64,000 bases of DNA from Polyodon spathula (GCF_017654505.1 NC_054536.1:34083946-34147945); one strand, 5' to 3'; counted from the first letter of the stretch, positions 48,860 through 61,800 are shown. The notes: generated by a model not told the origin, from the sequence alone. Program-made: numbers and translations.

Positions 48860-49700
48860 TCTTTTCTTTCAATATAATTTTAATGGATTAATGATGGCAA
48901 AGTGCAAATTTGACAGTGGGTGCACAACGCTAGGTGAACACCATTCTTGTAATCGATTTTATGTTTTACTCCCAACCAATGAAAAGGTGCTAAGATTGGA
49001 GATATGTCATCATGCTTTCTTGTTCTCATCAAAACCCGTGCAGCACTGTTTTGCACAAGCTGCAGCCTATGAATTAGTTTTGAAGAGACACCAGAAAGCA
49101 GAGCATTACAATAGTCCAACCTTGATGAAATAAAGGCATGTGTTAGTTTCTCGACATCAGGCACAGATAAAGATGATCTAGGTGAGCAGTGTTTTGTAAA
49201 TGAAAGGAGGACACTTTGCAGATGTTTAGCCTCAAAAGAAAGGGTAGAATCAAGCGTCACGGCTAGGTTAGTAACTTCAGAGGTTGGACTAATCGCACGC
49301 CCGTCAATAACCAATTTAAAATTACCAGCTGTGCTAACCTGATGGGGAGAACCCAATAACATGACCTCCTGTTTTATTACAATTTTAATTGCAACAAATT
49401 TTTGTTGCATCCAAGTTTTTATATCAGCTAAACAGTTATTGAGTACAGAAACAGCCAAAGAAACATCAGGTTTAGTCTGCAGATAAAGCTGTGTGTCATC
49501 AGCATAGCAGTGATAATGAATGCCACGGTTTGACCAAGTGAAAGCATGTAAATATTGAATAATACCGGCCCCAGAACGGAACACTAGACGGAACAGAACT
49601 GACATCAGACTTAAACTCGCCTGAAGAAACAAACTGCTTTCTATTAGACAAGTAGGAAGTAAACACATATATAGCAACACGTGACATTGATGACGTCATA
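48860..49700 (-). mobile_element. L2-clade LINE fragment (RT C-half)
   Basis: The leftward frame reads SYLSNRKQFVSSGEFKSDVS, then in a shifted frame CYADDTQLYLQTKPDVSLAV with the intact YADD active site (about 49510). It continues with CLADIKTWMQQKFVA, then KLTHAFISSRLDYCNALLSG and RLQLVQNSAARVLMRTRKHD (to about 48960). This is the typical L2/CR1-like order. The RT 5' half and endonuclease are missing. A frameshift lies between LSSGEFK and the YADD block. The last residues (YKNGVHLALCTHC) depart from the family, marking decay. Confidence 0.85.
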
Positions 49701-51698
49701 CAGTACCTTCCCTAGAAACAAAGACAAAAGGTGTTTTTTTTTTGTGGTTGTTTATCTAAGTAGCAAAATAAACCTTGAACAAAACACATATTGTATGTGC
49801 AACAGTAGATTACAGGAACTCGTATTTAAAAAACAACCATTGTATACAGTTTTACATCCAAGAGCTTTAATAATGAATGCACAAGAACTGTTGAGTGATA
49901 CAGGAACTCCTTAGCACTGTAATGCATTTACATTTGAGTTATGCTTCCAGAGAAAACCCCCTTTAGTGTATTGAGTCTTTTTTATACATTGTTTTAAAAC
50001 CAATAAACTGTTCTGTATTTTGTTAAAGTTTAAATAGAAAGGTGAATTTGGGGGGGGGGGGGGGGACACAGACACACTGAAGTCCCTGAAGGTTATGTTA
50101 AATTAGAACAACATGGCCCGCGTTAATTTATATAAACTCTTAAGTCTTGCATCTTAGTCACTGTGGACGCCCATGGGGAGCATGATATCGTTTTCACATG
50201 TTTATTAAAGAAGCCTTTTTTTTTTTTCTTACTGTAAATCCGTGACTTTGAGCTGAAGGACATTAAAGGACTGTGTGGAGATTCAAAATGATACAAAACT
50301 GCCCTCAGCTGGTAGATTATATTACTGCATCTTATTCCAAGTGTTTTTCTGTCTGTTGATTTTATAATGCACTGCAACAATAAACATACATTTTTAAAAG
50401 ATGGTAATATAGGTTCACTGATGTGATTCTGGTTTCTGTAAAAGATTGGGACTGATGAATACAATAAATGCAGAACAATTAGAAGGGGTACAGTTATTAC
50501 CAAACAAATTTACTCTGACCCATTGATTTCTTCATTTTATTGAGGTCGGGGCTCTGACTGCAATTGGTGACAGCCAAGACTGGTACCACATAGAGCCGCT
50601 CTTTCAGCTAAGGTAGCCATGTGTTTTTCTGACAGTTCCGTACCATACATTTTCTCACTATCATTATATTTTACTAACGTGATCTCCTATTACAACATAA
50701 TATATTGTTCCATCTTGTGGTACGGAAGTGTAACAGCATTCGTTAGGATTTCTTACTGTCTGTAATTTCATTTTCTAGTGTTGCATTGTCCTGCTGTATA
50801 TGTGATATGCAGCTTTGGAAATGCTTGTTATACTGCGTTCGTAGGTTAGTTATAATTTTGAGTATCAAGTCTCTAACTCTTGCCTTTCACGATGTATTAC
50901 TTTTTGAGTGATGCCCTCCCCCCCTCCCTGCAGATTGAAATGCTTTATGTGTATCTAAAAGGACATCTGCTTTGTGGATTACTGCTTGTCACCAAGCTCC
51001 CTTATGTTAAAGATGAGGCTAAAAGTCATGTTTTGTAATACCATATAAGGCCGAATTTGCTGTAGTTGTCTATGGTTACATGTCTCCTAGATAAGTAGTC
51101 CTGTGGTTATCATACATATCTACTGCATCTACCCTTTCCCAAACACACAACCTAGGTTAGACAACACAACTAGGTCCGATCGATTTATTTAATCAGTGGG
51201 AGATAATTGAAACGGGGAACTGTTGTGCCTTTACAGATTCTCACCCTTGTTGGTGAGACAAGGTTAAAAGCTTTATAACATGCAGTGGACCATGGCTCTT
51301 TTGTAATGTGGTTCAGAAATTCTTCTGGGTTGTGTTCAAATTTGCCCCAGTTACGCAAGGGCACACATCCAGGAGTGCATGGGAATCTCTTTCGTGTAAT
51401 TTTCTTCCTGCACATGCTTTTCACAGCTAGAGGCCTGCTTTAAGTGAAAAGAGTTGGTGATCTCAGATGTGTGCTTGTGCACAGTATAGTATCCCAAAAA
51501 CATAATTTGGCATAGGTAACATTTTAAGGCAAAAAGGAAGATAATGGACTAAATTGCTTCCTTACCATGTACGAGATTGGTGGTCCTATCTACACTCATT
51601 ATGCTTTGTAGGAAGCTCACATTGCCACTGCTTGAGTTTTCCTGTCCTGTAAAGACTTCAGTCTTCAGTGAAACAGTAGTCATGGTAATATTGCGATA

Positions 51699-52402
51699 CA
51701 GTGGCTTGCAAAAGTATTGACCCCCCTTGGCATTTTTCCTATTTTGTTGCCTTACAACCTGGAATTAAAATTGATTTTTATTTGGATTTCATGTAATGGA
51801 CATACACAATATAGTCCAAATTGGTGAAGTGAAATGAAAAAAATAACTTGTTTAAAAAAATTCTAAAAAATAAATAATGGAAAAGTGGTGCGTGCATATG
51901 TATTAAGCCTCTAAATAAGATAAATAAAGTCCACCTGTGTGCAATCCAAGTGTCACATGATCTGTCACATGATCTCAGTATATATACACCTGTTCTGAAA
52001 GGCCCCAGAGTCTGCAACACCACTAAGCAAGGGGCACCACCAAGCAAGCGGCACCATGAAGACCAAGGAGCTCTCCAAACAGGTCAGGGACAAAGTTGTA
52101 GAGAAGTACAGATCAGGGTTGGGTTATAAAAAAATATCAGAAACTTTGAACATCCCACGGAGCACCATTAAAGCCATTATTAAAAAATGGAAAGAATATG
52201 GCACCACAACAAACCTGGCAAGAGAGGGCCGCCCACCAAAACTCACAGACTAGGCAAGGAGGGCATTAATCAGAGAGGCAACAAAGACCAAAGATAACCC
52301 TGAAGGAGCTGCAAAGCTCCACAGCGGAGATTGGAGTATCTGTCCATAGGACCACTTTAAGCCGTACACTCCACAGAGCTGGGCTTTACAGGTGGAGGCC
52401 AC
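51699..52402 (+). mobile_element. 5' half of a third Tc1-like element
   Basis: TA|CAGTGGCTTGCAAAAGTATT at 51697 is a classical Tc1 edge. The transposase starts at 52056 (MKTKELSKQVRDKVVEKYRS) and shows the helix-turn-helix YKKISETLNIPRSTIKAI and GRPPKLTD before a stop at about 52251. Remnants continue to a GLYRWRP-like point near 52402. The 3' half, with the catalytic domain and right TIR, is gone. Confidence 0.85.
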
Positions 52403-52999
52403 TTAACTTGGTGTGTGATTTTGAAGGCTATTGGTTACACCTGAGCTAATTTACGGTTGCTATATGGGGGTGTAGACTTCCTATAGGTGTTGTATATACA
52501 CCACACACACGATATGTAGCTCGTGTCGGGGTCCAATGCAAATCGGCAATATATATCCAGGGCCGTGATATAGTGACAGACCCATAGAAAAACAAATAGT
52601 CTAACAAACAAATACTGTACAAACACTCCCTCGTTTTAATCGGGGCCGTCAGAGTCCAGTATAAATCCTCTATGCAACTCGCTTTTTCTCATTTTTGGTA
52701 TAAAAAACAGCACACTGTTTTAATTTATACTGTGGAGAGTATAAATTACCTGGACTGTTAGAGGAGTATAATGCAGTAAAATCAATACTTTTGGGGACAT
52801 TTTCTGAAAAATGTTCTAACGCACTCAAACACAAGGTGTGGGGAAAAAATAACAAAACAAGTTAAGTGTTAACCCGCTGTGTGCGGTCTGTCAAAGACTT
52901 ACAAAAACAGTGGAAGAGTACAAGACGCTAAAAAAGAATTTCAAAAATGAAATGAACCACAGAATTTATAGAAATGCGAGTAATGTTGTGAGTAATTAT

Positions 53000-54041
53000 T
53001 TTCATTATTATCAGTAAAATAAAAATACTAAGTCATTTACGTTGTGTAGACAGTGGAACCTTCTCTTTATCACATTTTTTGATTTTGTGTGAGCATTGAT
53101 ATAATGGGTATGGGTTTCATTGGTTGGGTTGATGAATAGTGTAAGTAGACACGATTTCAGCTGCTGTCCACTGTCTCCGAGCAGTATACCACGTCTTGCG
53201 CCACCTTCAAAAGCTTTGTGTACAACAGACTGACTCAGGATGCGAGAATCATGGGTTGAGCCAGGCCAGCGTGCCACACAGTTGATAATTTTCAGGTTAG
53301 CATCACAAATCATTTGCACATTTATGCTGTGGTATCCTTTCCTGTTCACATACAGATGTTCATCAGCTGAAGGAGCTTCCATCTTTACATGAGTCCCATC
53401 AACTGCTGCCACACCATTTGAAAATCCAGCAATAGAAAATAAGTCTCTTTCCAATCTGTTCAGAACAGTTGACTCTACAGGAAATAATGGCAGTCTTATT
53501 GCAAGTTCCTTTGACACTCTGTAGACTATATGTGAGGCAGTGGATTTATGCAACCCCATGAAATCACCCACAGAATTTATAAAAATAACCTGTAATATAA
53601 AATCTAAGTGTGAAGCAAACCTGTACCACCTCAAGATACTACGGTTTCTGTCTGTGGCAGGCCTCAATTTATCCTTTAGATCTTCTGCTAATGTTAGAAT
53701 GGTTTGCCTTGGTAAACGAAGCCTTTCAATTACCTCAATATTAGAGTACACTTCCAGTGGATTGTTTCTGTCTTTTAAACTCTCTCTCTCCTCAGAAAGT
53801 GTGCATACAGCCAGAGATTACAGTGGGAGGCCATTGTTTCTTTCTGACAGTTAATGGTTTCCATGGAAACATAGACCTAAATTCTAAGTTAGCCTGGGTG
53901 TGAGGAGGCTAACTTTTTAGGGTAAGACTTAGTCTTTAATTTTTATGCAACTGCTAACTTGCATTGGACTAGACTTAGTGTCAAAACTAAGACCGTTCAA
54001 GCTGTTTAGACTAGTCTAATGTAGTTTTATGCAACCAGCCC
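53000..54041 (-). mobile_element. PIF/Harbinger element, one end recognised
   Basis: The right edge, read on the minus strand as GGGCTGGTTGCATAAAACTA (from 54041), is of the Harbinger type. It is followed by a subterminal block (GTCTAGTCCAATGCAAGTTA) repeated in part. The left inverted end was not found between 52400 and 53010, so that side is probably truncated. The second Harbinger gene (Myb-like) is absent. Confidence 0.65.
53011..53833 (-). pseudogene. Harbinger (HARBI1-like) transposase
   Basis: DDE nuclease of the DDE_Tnp_4 type. The start MASHCNLWLYAHFLRRER (53833) is followed by a frameshift. A 246-codon frame then reads SNIEVIERLRLPRQTILTLA, VGDFMGLHKSTASHIVYRVS, first catalytic Asp in GVAAVDGTHVKMEAP, YHSINVQMICDANLKIINCV, and second Asp in WPGSTHDSRIL with GILLGDSG. 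The third acid should lie in a NVIERTFG-like segment. The sequence instead reads KNVIKRRFHCLH, as if about seven residues including the Glu were removed precisely in frame. Host HARBI1 is about 350 aa; this is shorter and frameshifted, so it is a transposon copy. Confidence 0.85.
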
Positions 54042-56738
54042 TGGTCTTCCTGAGTCTTACTTCACTGAACGATGTGAAGGTCATGATAGTTTTATAAGAT
54101 GTTAAATACAGTAGAAAACCACATATAATAAAAAGGAGTAACAACACCAGCTACTTAAAGGGAAAAACTAATCTGAAAGGACAAAAACACCCATAAAGTT
54201 ACAAAAGTTAAAATTAAACAACTCGGTTATTGAATCCTAATTTTTTTATATGGTATATTTCTGCAAATGTTATTGTAAAATAGAACACAGACTTGATCAG
54301 CAGACCTGGTTACTGGCCTGGCATTAATCATTCACAGCCCATGTGATTGCTACTCCTGACATTCCAAACATTGCAGGACAACAGCATGTCCCAGCCATCC
54401 AAAGTACAGCGTGCCCTTTACTGCAGCTATTGAAAATGTAACTCCTAGAAAGACAAAACTGGACCAGGGTCACCAAAACCATGAGTGAGTAAAGCACTTT
54501 GTGCAGCTTTAACCACAAGTGTTTTGTTCTTTGTGTTGGTTTGCCTTTGAAATCAGCAGTATGGTGATGTTCCTGGTGGGTCTCTGTGCTGTAGTAGCTA
54601 TATTCTAGAAAGGATTTAGTTTTTTGCAGTACAAGGTTATGCAGTACGAATGCCTTATGTTGGTGTATAATTAAAACACATCTATTTGAATATCAAAGGC
54701 AGTTGTTCACCTGAAATATAAATAGCTATATTTTCCTAACAAAAATCAAACCAACTAGCTTACAGCAATACAGTATTGGTATCATAGCAGTAGGTTCATT
54801 TTAAATCCTGCTATTTTAAATTATAAAATGTGAACACATTTTTAATTAGGTTTTTGCTTAGTTTTACTATAGCAATTTTAAATTCAGTCAATTTTGTATG
54901 TCAAAAAAGTACAATATACTTTAAAAATGGTATCCTTTGTAAAAATGAAGATGGGTGTCAAAATGAAGCTGTGCCCAGTTTATATTCAGTACTCCAGACA
55001 AGCCTAGATATTCTATTTCCAAATAAAACGTGGGTCAGAAATATATATTTTAATGAAAATCTGTTTGTTCTGTATTGATATTTTAGCCTTTTGATAGTAA
55101 TGGTGTAAGGAGAAGAGAAGCGAAAGGTCAACATGCTCACCACGGCTGGCCAGAGGTGTTTCTATAAATACCTTCCAAATATAGCCAGCAACACCCAGGC
55201 TATCAAAAGCACTGGCTTGGTGAATGACACTGTTAGGAAATGTACTGTATTTTATGTGCAGTACATAGGAAGTATAGACCTGGAACAGCATCCCTAATGT
55301 ATAACGACACATGCAGGCCTCATTTCCCCAAGCCCTGCTGATTTGTACAGTCTGCAGCCAGACATTATCTCACTGTGAGGCACGTCTAAGGGCTTTTGTT
55401 TGGAAAAACAGGGTTACATCCTGAAACATGCTACAGAGTGTCTATTGTATTATTAGTAGTTGGACGCCATGTAATTTTGGCGGAGGGGGAGGGGGGAGGG
55501 GGGGTGTCCTGGTTTTACAAGACATTTTATTAAGGTTTAAAGATGACCTACCACTACTAGAGCTGCCTACTTTTGAAGTGGTAAGACCTGAACTCATTGG
55601 GGAGCCTGACAGTAGCCCAAGATTTGAAGGACTTCACAATGTATGCTTCATCTCCTTAGTTACATTTAAAATACAGTAGCTCAACCACAAACAATTTTGT
55701 ATATTGTATTGGATGAGAATATGGAGTCTAATGCCTAAGTCTGCTGACAAATAATGGGTTACCTTACTGACCGACCTTAGCAACTGTGAACTGGAACATG
55801 CAGCATAGAAAAGCATTTCAAGGGTACAAATACCTACCGTCCTGTAGCACCCTGGTGACCAATTAGCATTCACAGCTATTTTTTAACTAGGCAGTTGATT
55901 TTATTGTGTGTGTGGTAAATAGTGTACATTAGTATTGGTGCTGTGCCTTCAGCTGCTGCTGCTGTTTTTGGTGCTTGTAGCTTGGAAGGGAAGAAGGAGT
56001 CATTTCCCGTGCTAAAGATACCACCCCAGTCTTGCAAAAGAAAAGCCAGGCATACAATAACATAGTGAGGGACTCAAACCCCTACTGAGAAACAATGTAG
56101 TATGAAGACGATTTGTAATGCGTAGTTGGTGTGCATGCCACATAGTTGAAATCTTGGAATCTGGAGTACCTGGTACTTGGAATTAATTACTGCACTGTAA
56201 GTGTGGCACATTTTTCATATGCTGCACAAGACACTCAAAAAAAAAAAATACTGTGCACTGTACCACTTCACTCTGAAAGTCTGAATATGCAGTCATTAAA
56301 ATGTCTGTATTCTATATGTAATTTTATAAAATCACCTTTAATTCTGTAATTCAGATTGTTTTCAAATCTCTTATCTAAACTAAAGCTGAAGCCTAGTGTA
56401 ACTCATTTTGTCACTAGGAGGCTCATAGCCCTTTGTTGAAAAAGAACATAGTGTTTATTTTCCAACGCTCCAATTTGTTTTTAAAATACCCCTTCATGTA
56501 AGTTAAAGATCCTGTTTTTAGGAAAAGGCACTATGAAAAGAAATGACATTTATGAATTAACATGAAATGGCTGTAATTGCAGAAAGTGCAGTTAGTTTAT
56601 ATTTTTTACTTTACCAAATTAAATAAGTCATACTGTATTGGTATGGTACAGCTGAAAATAGGGCCCATTACCATTGCCGTTTCAATTGTCATTTACCTCA
56701 GATAAAGAGCCAGGTTAACGCATAGGCAAATTAGGATG

Positions 56739-56811
56739 ATGATTTCCATTACATGAGAGTAGATGTTGAACTTCATGCTGATTTGAACTCTGCTCTCACC
56801 AAGATAAGCAC
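56739..56811 (+). repeat. Direct repeat left of the RLE LINE
   Basis: 73 bp from ATGATTTCCATTACATGAGA to GATAAGCAC, matching 60808-60879 with about five differences. See the matching copy. Confidence 0.9.
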
Positions 56812-59800
56812 CAACTAAGACGTAGCTTTGCAGTAAACTAATGTGATCCACCTGCATCTCCATCCATTTGTGTTGTTTTCCATCTGATGATCAGATATCC
56901 TTCTGTCTGGTGTTGATCAGCTCATTTTGCCTCCCCGGCACGTCAGCACACACAACGGCTACAATGCTGGCTCTGGGGATCAACCCAGTGCGGTCTCCCC
57001 AGCACATCAGCATGACAGCGTCTGGATTGAGCTAAGTAGGGTACATCTCTGTGCTCTTCAAGTGGGCACCTTCCATCCTCGGTGTTTCGTTGACTAGCCC
57101 ACGACACCTCAAGAGGGCTCAACAGTGATTCTGGTGGCCCAGCATCACCCCCCTCCATCCCCCACTCAGCTCAGCCCAGCTTACTTACCTGTACATCAGC
57201 GTTGCTTTCTTTCTATTGTGCTTGAGATCCCCATCCAGAATCCTTCAGTCTCAACCACAGCCAGTTGCTGCTCCTTTCTGCTGCTTCAGATAAGTTCTTC
57301 ACTGTGCAACGCAACTCTTGGCCACTGAACCTGAAGTCTCTGAGAAACCGGGTTGTAGATTGTGCCACAAATCCTCAACAACCCACCTCCACTGGGTAAA
57401 CTCGGACTCTCCATCCTCGCTGTTCCGCTTCAGCAGCTAGTTGAGCATACCGAAGTTTCTTCCTCTCCATATGCCTCATCCATGGCACTGTTAACTCTAC
57501 CAAATGAACAAGGCGTGCTGATCCAGACCACAAGACAATGTCTGGTCGAAGGTTAGTTGTGACAATCTCAGTTGGAAAAATAAGCCGTTGACCAACATCT
57601 GCCAGCATCTTTGTCTAGCAGCTTCCAGTTGTCCTGGGCGAGGCTTGGTTTTAACAACTTTTCTTGGTGGTTGCTCCCCAGGAATATTGTCTTTTGTGTG
57701 TAATCCTTTGATGGAACTGGTGGCAACTTATTGGTCAGGTTACACTTGTCTTCCAATGCTAAGGCCAAACATCGCAGCATCTGGTCATGGCGCCAAGTAA
57801 ACCGTCCCTGGCTAAGACCCACCTTGTGTCCTGTCAAAATATGTCTTAATGTTGCAGGTGATGAACACAAAGGACATGAGGGATCCTCACCCACCCAGAG
57901 GTTTAGGTTCTGTGGTGATGGGAGAACATCATATGCTGATCTGATGAGGAAACTGATCCTACTCTGTTCCATTGTCCACAGGTCTTGCCAGTCGATCTTG
58001 CATTGTTCCACACTCTCCCGTCTCATCCATTCTCCCTGCTTGGCCTGGGAAATGGCCTTTAGACACCTGATCCTTTCCTCCTGCTTTTGCACCTCATTAA
58101 CTACCAACTTCCTCTGTTGAGCTGGGGTTGCCTTGTGCCATGTAGGAGGAGCTGAACTGAGACCAAAACCTCCTTTTCCATGCTGAACTTGTCCCATAAT
58201 ATCTCCGATTTGGAGGGCAGCCTTAGCATCTTCCACAGCTTTCTTTGCCGTCCATTTTCTTCCAGTTTTCAACACAGGTGCTGCCTCCCTTACGCATTTG
58301 TCGCTTGAATCTACTATTGTCATTTCCCGTTGGACTTTGGCGCACTTAAACTCCTCGGTTAGAGCAGTGGTTGGTAGCTGCAGTATTCCTTTACCATAAA
58401 GTCCCACTCTGCTGAGGCAGCGTGGAACTCCCAACCATTTCCTGACGTATGAACTGATTAAAGCTTCCAGCTTCTCAACTCTTGTCATGGAAACCTTGTG
58501 CACAGTCAGTGGCCACAGCAGTCTTGGCAGTAGACCAAACTGAAAGCACCAGAGTTTCAGTTTGCCTGGTAAAGCGCTGCTGTCTGTGCTCTTCAGCCCT
58601 TCCACTGCTTTTTGTTTAACCTCTCTCACACGAACTTAATCCTTTAGATCCCCGTCATACCATCTACCTAGACTTTTCACTGGCTTCTCGGACACTGTTG
58701 GTATTGCCTCACCATTAATGTAGAACCTTTTATCTACTACTTTGCCTTTAATTATAGAGATGCTCCTTGATTTAGTGGGCTTGAAATGCATTTGTGCCCA
58801 TTCAATGTTATTGGTTAATTTACCTAATAGCCGATTAGTGCAGGCTATGGTTGTAGTCATTGTTGACATGTCATTCATGTATACTCGAATTGATGGTAGT
58901 CGCATTCCAGAAGCCAAGCACTCTCCTCCCACTACCTATTTTGATGCCCTAATAATTACTTCCATTGCCATGGTAAAAGCCAGTGGAGAAATGGTACATT
59001 CTGCCATTATTCCAACTTCTAGGCATTGCCATGTAATGCTGAATTCTGAAGTTGAAAAACTAAATGGCAAATTTCCAAAGTAGGCTTTCACTAAATTTGT
59101 TATCGTCATCGGTACGCTGAAAAAATCAAATGCTGCCCGAAGAAGTTCATGTGACACTGAACCATGTGCATTAGCCAAATCCAGGAATGTCACATGGAGC
59201 TCCTTCCTCTCCTTTTTTGTTGATTTTGAATTTGTTGCCAGATTACACTGATGTGTTCTAAGCATCCTGGGAAACCTGGAATGCCTGCTTTTTATACTGA
59301 AATGTCAATGAAGCAGTTCTTTAATAGGTAGGTTAACAATCTCTGCTCAATAATGCTGAAGAAAATCTTGCCTTCTACGTTTAATAGGGAAATAGGATGA
59401 AACTGACTGATGCTTGTAGAATCCTTTTCTTTTGGTATAAAGACTCCACCTGCTCGGCGCCATGCTCTTGGTACAATCTGTTTTTCCCATGCCACTTTCA
59501 TCAATTTCCACAGGATTTATAGAACTCCAGGAGCACTCTTGTACACTCTGTATGGAACTCCATTAGGCACTGGAGATGATGATGCCCTTGCTTTTTTCAC
59601 AGCTTGCTCTACTTCTTTCCACTTAGGTGCACAGTCCTTCATTTGGTATTCGGGTGGATTGATAGGTGGGATGTCTGAAGGAACTGACTTAGGCTCATGC
59701 CTTTTTGAATCTGTATGTGTTTCCTCCAAATATCTCTCCAGCTCAAACTTAGATGATTTTAGTGTGCCATTTTTCTCACTGGTGAATATCTTCTTTACAA

Positions 59801-60807
59801 ATTTGAATGGATCTTTCTTTTTGTAGCATTTCCGTAGACGCTCAGCTCTGCGCAATGTTGCAAACTTATCTTTTATGACCCTTTGTAACAGATGGAGTCC
59901 CTCCTTCTGATTTTGTTCTGCTTTTCTCCATTACTGCCTCCCCTCTAACTAAGCGTTCAATCTCCAGCTGCCGTCTAGACTTTCCAGGAATAGTTTGTAC
60001 TTTTTCCTTCCTTTTTTCAATTCCAAACCTCTCGCTTCCATACGTGTAGATGATGTCCCCAAATTTATCCATCTTCTTTTCAACTGTTCCATTTAACCTT
60101 TCCAAAGTAAAACACAGATCAGTGTTTACTGTGTCCCACGCAGTTTTCTCACAAGCTCTTGGCCATTTAACTCCAGTCTTGTGCCCGTTGAGGTTCTTTT
60201 CTCTCTTACGCTGGTTCGTCTGACTGGGTTCGCAAGGATCATTAGGTTCATCACTAGTTGTATCCACGCAAGTCCTCTTCACGTCTGACAGGGGTGCTGA
60301 TATCCTGCGAACTGTGGTTTGCTTCCTGTCGCTGGATTTTCATTCGACTGAATTGACTGACTTCTCCCTCAAGCATTTCATTCTCCCTTGATGAATCTTC
60401 AAACCCATGATTGTTGCCACCTTGCTCCAGCCGCAGACACAAACCTGGAGTTCCATGTCTTTGCTAACTGCAGATCTTGAACTAGTCTTTTGTGAAGTAC
60501 TCTCCGTTCTCATATCCGTTTCCATTCCTAAATCGGTAACAGTGTTATCCAACGTTGAGTCATCTTCCGCCCCCTCTCTAGGGGTATTTTTCACTTTAAT
60601 TTCTTAGAAACCTTGGGCAGGTGTCTCCAGCATCCTGTTTACCTTTGAAAACAAAGAGCTGGATATTGCCGACCAGGGGAGCTAACCCTTGCCAGCCCCA
60701 ATGGGATCTCTTTCCTCATGTCAGCTGTCTCTCCATACTGTCACGAGGTCTTTTCCTTGTTGCCAGCTGCACTATTCACAGCAGTCACTGGATGTATCCG
60801 GATCTTC
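56812..60807 (-). mobile_element. RLE-type non-LTR retrotransposon, nearly complete but frameshifted
   Basis: Leftward order: 5' UTR (60807-60595). ORF start near 60594, with a CxC...H...C finger (CVCGWSKVATIMGLKIHQG, about 60440). Basic linker (60280-59866). RT from 59855, with AWRRAGGVFIPKEKDSTSIS and SQFHPISLLNVEGKIFFSII (about 59460-59340), VTFLDLANAHGSVSH (about 59190), and active-site region IRVYMNDMSTMTT (about 58880), where YMND replaces the usual xxDD. Then GKLKLWCFQFGLLPRLLWPL (58560), GVPRCLSRVGLYGKGILQLP, a zinc knuckle CPLCSSPATLRHILTGH (57890), and a restriction-like endonuclease LRPDIVLWSG...VELTVPW (57548-57480). The C-terminal end, FLRDFRFSGQ and SEAAERSSNWLWLR, is in a shifted frame (to about 57220). 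One ORF with an N-terminal finger and C-terminal RLE fits the R2/NeSL/Hero-type group; the exact clade is uncertain. Confidence 0.85.
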
Positions 60808-60879
60808 ATGATTTCCATTACATGAGAGTAGATGTTGAGCTTAATGCTATTTGAACTCTGCTCTCGCCATGATAAGCAC
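60808..60879 (+). repeat. Direct repeat right of the RLE LINE
   Basis: 72 bp in the same orientation as 56739-56811. It may be a long target-site duplication made at insertion, or a repeated end of the element. Confidence 0.9.
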
Positions 60880-61600
60880 TCTCGCTCACTTTCACACGGC
60901 GACACAAGTAAATTCCAGGTCAGTCAGTTTGATTTTGCTTCAATACAGCAAATAAAGTCTCTTTCGTGGGCAGTGAAGCATAAACACAGGAAGAAGAATG
61001 CAAGCAGCAAAGGGGGGGGGGCATTAGAAATATTTTTACAAATCGGTGCTGAAAGCTCAGTACCACCGAAAACATCCCGACCCTAGAGAACGAGCATTTT
61101 CTTTAATGAAGTGTGTCAAAAAACACCTCCAATCAACGTCAAAGCAAGGAAAGCTCACTGCTTTTATTGTATTGGCGATTGAGAAAGAAGTGAGCCACAT
61201 TAAACTGCATTTGACTTAAGATTGCCAGCTGTCCACACATTATGCTGGAAAGCCTATATGGAATTTATGCAATAACACATGACTGACTTGAGGGATCTTA
61301 GACAGGATCTGGCAGCTGATGAAAACTGGCACAACATTTCACTCGTCACTACATGTAGTGCACGTTTTCCTACACTTGCCAAGTTTGCCATTAATATGTT
61401 GGCTTTGCCACACAGCACTGCAGAATTAGAACAAGTTTTTTTCTCAGGTGAACCTTGTAAAAACAGACGTAAGAAATCAATTGTCTACAGACATTCTGAA
61501 TGGAATTCTGACTATCAAGACTGCTGTTAAAAACCAGCTTCAGACCAACGATCCAGTCTGCAAATGTGTCCATGCATAACCATAATAAAACATAAAGAAA
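60880..61600 (+). pseudogene. hAT transposase C-terminal fragment
   Basis: The + strand reads MTDLRDLRQDLAADENWHNI, then FPTLAKFAINMLALPHSTAE with LEQVFFSG (about 61365-61450), the hAT dimerisation motif (family: LAxxxLxxPxSxAxxERxFS). After a shift, TLNGILTIKTAVKNQLQTND follows. Arg of ERxFS is Gln here. Upstream (61080-61270) degenerates into stops. No catalytic core or terminal repeats were found. Confidence 0.7.
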
Positions 61601-61799
61601 TGCAAGTGCACAAAACTAGCGTATTTATTTTTATTTTTTTAATTGTCAGTAATAAATAAATAAATAAATACATTGCCAGTAAAAAAAAAAAAAAAAAACT
61701 GGCCTCTAACTCTTCATGTCAGTAAAAACAAAATGACAAGGTTGGCAACCCTGATTTGACTACACAACAGTGTGCAGGTATGTTTGTGTGTGTGTATTA

Positions 61800-61800
<1 letters not shown>

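Noticed and set aside
48880..49680. A 266-codon minus-strand frame as a novel gene
   Set aside because: The YADD motif and the RLQLVQNSAARVL stretch show it is an L2-type reverse transcriptase fragment.
53011..53751. Possible functional host HARBI1 gene
   Set aside because: Frameshift near the N-terminus, loss of the third catalytic acid and a Harbinger-type end just upstream point to a transposon copy.
55428..55679. Glycine-rich frame ending in DDLPLLELPTFEVV
   Set aside because: No splice sites of quality, no known motif, and a G-rich low-complexity start.
57125..57556. Plus-strand proline/serine-rich frames
   Set aside because: Antisense shadows of the RLE LINE.
57568..58629. A 353-codon minus-strand frame as an uncharacterised host protein
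   Set aside because: It is the region between RT and endonuclease of the RLE-type LINE.
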